From NCBI RefSeq assembly GCF_009663685.2, contig NZ_RCOG02000015.1, positions 22,490 through 86,489 on the forward strand: a stretch of 64,000 nucleotides of DNA. The letters run 5' to 3'. The stretch's first letter is position 1; the number at the start of each line of letters is the position of its first letter. Of the stretch, positions 61,741 through 64,000 are shown one piece after another. The translations under genes and the position numbers were made by a program. Under the pieces are notes generated by a model. It was not told the DNA's origin, searched no databases, and was given only the letters and a program-made list of their open reading frames with translations. The stretch is from Cupriavidus sp. U2 (GTDB lineage Bacteria > Pseudomonadota > Gammaproteobacteria > Burkholderiales > Burkholderiaceae).

Positions 61741-62680
61741 GCGCGAACCCGCGATCGAACGTGGTGGCCACGTCCAGCCGCTGCTTGAGCAGCCCCGCCT
61801 TCAGGTAGAAGTCGGCGGTCTGCTGCTGGATGGCCACCAGATCCGCGTCGATGGGCTGCCACTGGGTGCGGCGGCGCTCGAACTGCAGCCGCGCCGCCTC
61901 GGGCGGAATGCCGATGATGCGCGCCAGCGTGGCCGAGTACTCGGGCACGTGCTGATAGGACCAGACCTGGGCGCGCACCACGCGCTGCAGGAAGTCGGCC
62001 AGCACGGCCCGCTTGCTGGCCAGCGCGGCGTCGGTTGCCGCAAGATAGCTCAGGCCCGACCACAGCCCCCGCCCGCTCACCAGCACGCGCGCATGGCCGC
62101 TGGTTTCGGCCATGGCCGTATAGGGCTCCCAGGTGGACCACGCATCGACAGAGCCGTTGGTCAGGGCCAGCTTGGCGTCGGCGGGCGGCAGGAAGCGGAA
62201 ATCGGCATCCTCGGGTTTCAGGCCGGCCGATGCCAGCGCCTTGAGCGCGACGAAATGGCCAATCGATCCGCGATTGGTGCCGATGCGCTTGCCCTTGAGG
62301 TCGGCCGCGCTCTTCAGCGGCGAATCGGGCCGCACCAGTACGGCGGTGCCGTAGGGGTCGGAACGGTTGGCGCCAATCAGACGGATGCGCGTACCGGCAG
62401 CCAGCGCGAAGATGGCGGGCGCATCGCCGATGGGCCCGCTGTCCACGGCGCCCGCATTGAGCGCCTCCGCCAGCGGAGCCGCAGCCGGGAATTCGGTCCA
62501 CTGGATGTCATAGGCCAGCCCCTTGAGCGCGTCGGCCGACTCCAGCAGCGCGCGCAGCCCGCCCTTCTGGTCGCCGGCCTTCAAGACCGGGCGGGATTGG
62601 GCCCGCGCGGCAGCGGGCAGCAGGGCAGACAAGGCGCCGGCGCTGGCGGCGTGCAGGAACTGGCGGCGGGAGCTGGACAT
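61730..62680 (-). CDS. Sulfonate/nitrate-type ABC substrate-binding protein
   Basis: Protein of 316 residues with a twin-arginine-like signal (SSRRQFLHAASAGALSALL). The fold matches SsuA/TauA (NMT1-like): VLKAGDQKGGLRALLESADAL, WTEFPAAAPLAEALNAGAVDSGPIGDAPAIFALA, and NRGSIGHFVALKALASAGL. It would bind aliphatic sulfonates or similar compounds in the periplasm. No permease or ATPase genes accompany it. Its last 11 bases overlap the 3' end of the convergent peptidase gene. Confidence 0.9.
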   Translation of the reverse strand: MSSSRRQFLHAASAGALSALLPAAARAQSRPVLKAGDQKGGLRALLESADALKGLAYDIQWTEFPAAAPLAEALNAGAVDSGPIGDAPAIFALAAGTRIRLIGANRSDPYGTAVLVRPDSPLKSAADLKGKRIGTNRGSIGHFVALKALASAGLKPEDADFRFLPPADAKLALTNGSVDAWSTWEPYTAMAETSGHARVLVSGRGLWSGLSYLAATDAALASKRAVLADFLQRVVRAQVWSYQHVPEYSATLARIIGIPPEAARLQFERRRTQWQPIDADLVAIQQQTADFYLKAGLLKQRLDVATTFDRGFALSA

Positions 62681-62975
62681 GCGTGCGTACGAGGTGGATG
62701 GCGGAAAGCCAGACCGTACGCCTGCCCCCGTCGCGCACCAACGAATGATTTCGCGGTTTCTTATGCTGTGCGCGGCGGCGGGTTCCGCGCGAAGGCGGGG
62801 GTGTCAGGCAGGCGGCCCGCGAATTCAGCGATGATCGGCCAGCCTTGCGGCACGTCAGAACCCACGCGGGCCGCACTGAGGACTTGCCGGCACAGCTTGA
62901 CCCTGGAAGGTTGCATCGCCGCCGCCCTTGCGCTTCAATGGGCGCCTTGGCCCCTCGGGCCCCGCCAACCTGCCG

Positions 62976-63812
62976 ATGTCATCCATGGACCAGACCCCCG
63001 ATACTCCCTCGCGTCCCGCCTTGCGCACGCTCACACCGCTCGAGGCGCGCGTGGTAGCCGTATTGCTGGAAAAGCAGTTCACCGTGCCCGACACTTACCC
63101 GCTGTCGCTGAACGCGCTGGCGTCTGGCTGCAACCAGAAGACCGCGCGCTCGCCCGTGATGAGCGTGACGGAGGCCGAGATCCTGACCGCGATCGATGGG
63201 CTGAAGTCGTTGAGCCTGGTCTTCGAGGGCAGCAGCAGCCGCGTGCCGCGCTTCGAACAGAACCTGGGCAAGGTGCTGGGCGTGCCGAGCCAGTCCGCGG
63301 CGCTGCTGTCCACGCTGATGCTGCGCGGTCCGCAAACGGCTGCCGAACTGCGCCTGAATTCGGCACGGCTGCATGCCTTCGCGGACATTTCCTCGGTAGA
63401 GGCCTTTCTGGACGAGCTGGCCGAACGCTCGCCGGCGCTTGTCGTGAAGCTGCCCCGCGCGCCCGGCGAGCGCGAAAGCCGCTGGATGCACCTGCTCTGT
63501 GGTGAAGTCGCCATGCCGGAGCCGGCCGCGACGTCGTCGCGCGGCGGCGTGGAAGCCACGGCGTCGCCCTCGGAATTCGAGGCCCTGCGCATCAGCCATC
63601 GCGCGCTCGAAGACAAGGTGGCACGGCTGCAGGCGCTGGTGGTGGAAATGGCCGGCCAGCTCGGCATCGAAGTCGAGCCCGGCAGACTGGATGGGGGTGC
63701 GGACGAAAACTTGGACTACTTGGAGGTAGTTCATGTATTCGTACGAGGATCGGATCCGGGCGGTCAGGCTCTATTTCAAGTACGGGGGAAAGACGGCAAC
63801 TGTCGTTCGTGA
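62976..63812 (+). CDS. yceH: YceH (DUF480) family protein, 3' end replaced by an IS
   Basis: Frame of 278 residues. Residues 1-237 are a normal YceH protein with tandem winged helices: RTLTPLEARVVAVLLEKQFTVPDTYPLSLNALASGCNQKTARSPVM, then LSTLMLRGPQTAAELRLNSARLHAF, and a C-terminal coiled coil EALRISHRALEDKVARLQALVVEMAGQLG. From about 63688 the reading continues into insertion-sequence DNA, giving about 40 foreign residues. The globular part is intact, so function may survive. Function of the family is unknown. ATG 62985 is an alternative start. Confidence 0.85.
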   Translation: MSSMDQTPDTPSRPALRTLTPLEARVVAVLLEKQFTVPDTYPLSLNALASGCNQKTARSPVMSVTEAEILTAIDGLKSLSLVFEGSSSRVPRFEQNLGKVLGVPSQSAALLSTLMLRGPQTAAELRLNSARLHAFADISSVEAFLDELAERSPALVVKLPRAPGERESRWMHLLCGEVAMPEPAATSSRGGVEATASPSEFEALRISHRALEDKVARLQALVVEMAGQLGIEVEPGRLDGGADENLDYLEVVHVFVRGSDPGGQALFQVRGKDGNCRS

Positions 63813-64000
63813 GCTGGGCTATCCGTCAGGTAAGAACCTGAAGCGGTGGGTCGACATCTACGAGGCTGCCGGCGACTTACCAAAGCGTTACCGTCCAAAA
63901 CCTAGATACACGCTCGAGCAAAAGCGCGTGGCAGTGGATCACTACTTCACTCATGGCTGCTCTCTGGCTGGCAGCCGGAGAGCCCTCGGATATCCGAGCA
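63688..64000 (+). mobile_element. Left part of an IS3-family insertion sequence
   Basis: The yceH reading frame changes character at about 63688 (sequence beginning TGGATGGGGGTG). A transposase gene starts 45 bp further on, and base composition becomes less GC-rich. The element continues beyond the window, so its right end, target duplication and orfB cannot be seen. The exact left end is estimated from the IS3-type 5'-TG and the loss of yceH similarity. Confidence 0.75.
63733..64000 (+). CDS. IS3-family transposase OrfA, partial
   Basis: At least 89 residues, cut by the window end. It starts at ATG 63733 with GGAGG 8 bases upstream. The protein reads MYSYEDRIRAVRLYFKYGGK, then a helix-turn-helix with ATVVRELGYPSGKNLKRWV, and a second related repeat beginning YTLEQKRVAVDHYFTHGCSLAGSRRALGYPS. 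Two tandem HTH units of this kind are typical of OrfA of IS3 elements (IS150-like). The transposase core would come from OrfB beyond the window, usually by frameshift. Confidence 0.85.
   Translation, partial: MYSYEDRIRAVRLYFKYGGKTATVVRELGYPSGKNLKRWVDIYEAAGDLPKRYRPKPRYTLEQKRVAVDHYFTHGCSLAGSRRALGYPS

Noticed and set aside
1..64000. CRISPR arrays, rRNA and tRNA genes.
   Set aside because: I looked through the gene-free gaps on both strands. No regularly spaced direct repeats, no cloverleaf-like sequence and no rRNA segments were found, apart from the isolated boxA motif at 12862.

Overview
The window is GC-rich (about two-thirds G+C by eye), densely packed, and reads as a chromosome or second replicon of a Burkholderiaceae bacterium, most likely Cupriavidus or a close Ralstonia relative. 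The evidence for this is the flhDC-motAB-cheAWRDB-cheYZ gene order, pcaIJF with an IclR/PcaR regulator, a Bug/TctC-type binding protein, a short HvrA-type H-NS protein, and the TTG/GTG start habits. This assignment is inferred from gene content and protein style; no database was searched.

Positions 1-9.3 kb hold mixed housekeeping and envelope genes: IclR, LysR and MarR regulators, a periplasmic 14-residue-repeat protein, YggT, a glycine-zipper lipoprotein, dienelactone hydrolase, a secreted phospholipase D-like nuclease and dodecin. From 7.6 to 12.7 kb there is an unusual surface cluster. A TpsB/ShlB-like outer-membrane barrel lies downstream of a large repetitive lipoprotein, and a second, paralogous lipoprotein is divergently transcribed. 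A 650-bp spacer rich in palindromes separates the two lipoproteins.

From 13.1 to 25.5 kb lies a complete-looking tight-adherence (Tad/Flp pilus) operon: flp, tadE, cpaB, cpaC secretin, tadZ, tadA, tadB, tadC, tadD, a DUF3613 protein and tadG. A sigma-54 activator closes it. No prepilin peptidase (tadV/cpaA) is present, and the leader ahead of flp carries an exact rRNA-type boxA sequence. sbcDC (25.6-29.8 kb) follows, then pcaIJF (30.2-32.7 kb), which converts 3-oxoadipate to succinyl-CoA plus acetyl-CoA and has two tandem PcaR-like operators in front. Positions 33-40 kb hold an SDR enzyme, a Bug binding protein, a PadR regulator, nitronate monooxygenase, a degenerate tyrosine-recombinase-like protein, galE and an H-NS-like protein. 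Several intergenic spacers here carry perfect dyads that look like operators.

From 40.7 to 60.3 kb is a motility and chemotaxis island: chemoreceptor, EAL phosphodiesterase, CheY-like regulator, cheW, Aer-like receptor, second chemoreceptor, an unrecognised 250-residue protein, flhDC (master activator), motAB (stator), cheA-cheW-cheR-cheD-cheB and cheY-cheZ. A 13-bp-stem hairpin ends it. The receptors feed CheW/CheA, which phosphorylates CheY (reset by CheZ) and CheB. CheR, CheB and CheD adjust the receptors. Structural flagellar genes are not in the window.

The last 3.7 kb hold an M20 peptidase, an orphan sulfonate-type binding protein, and yceH. The 3' end of yceH has been replaced by the left end of an IS3-family insertion sequence that runs off the window. 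I found no rRNA, tRNA or CRISPR array.
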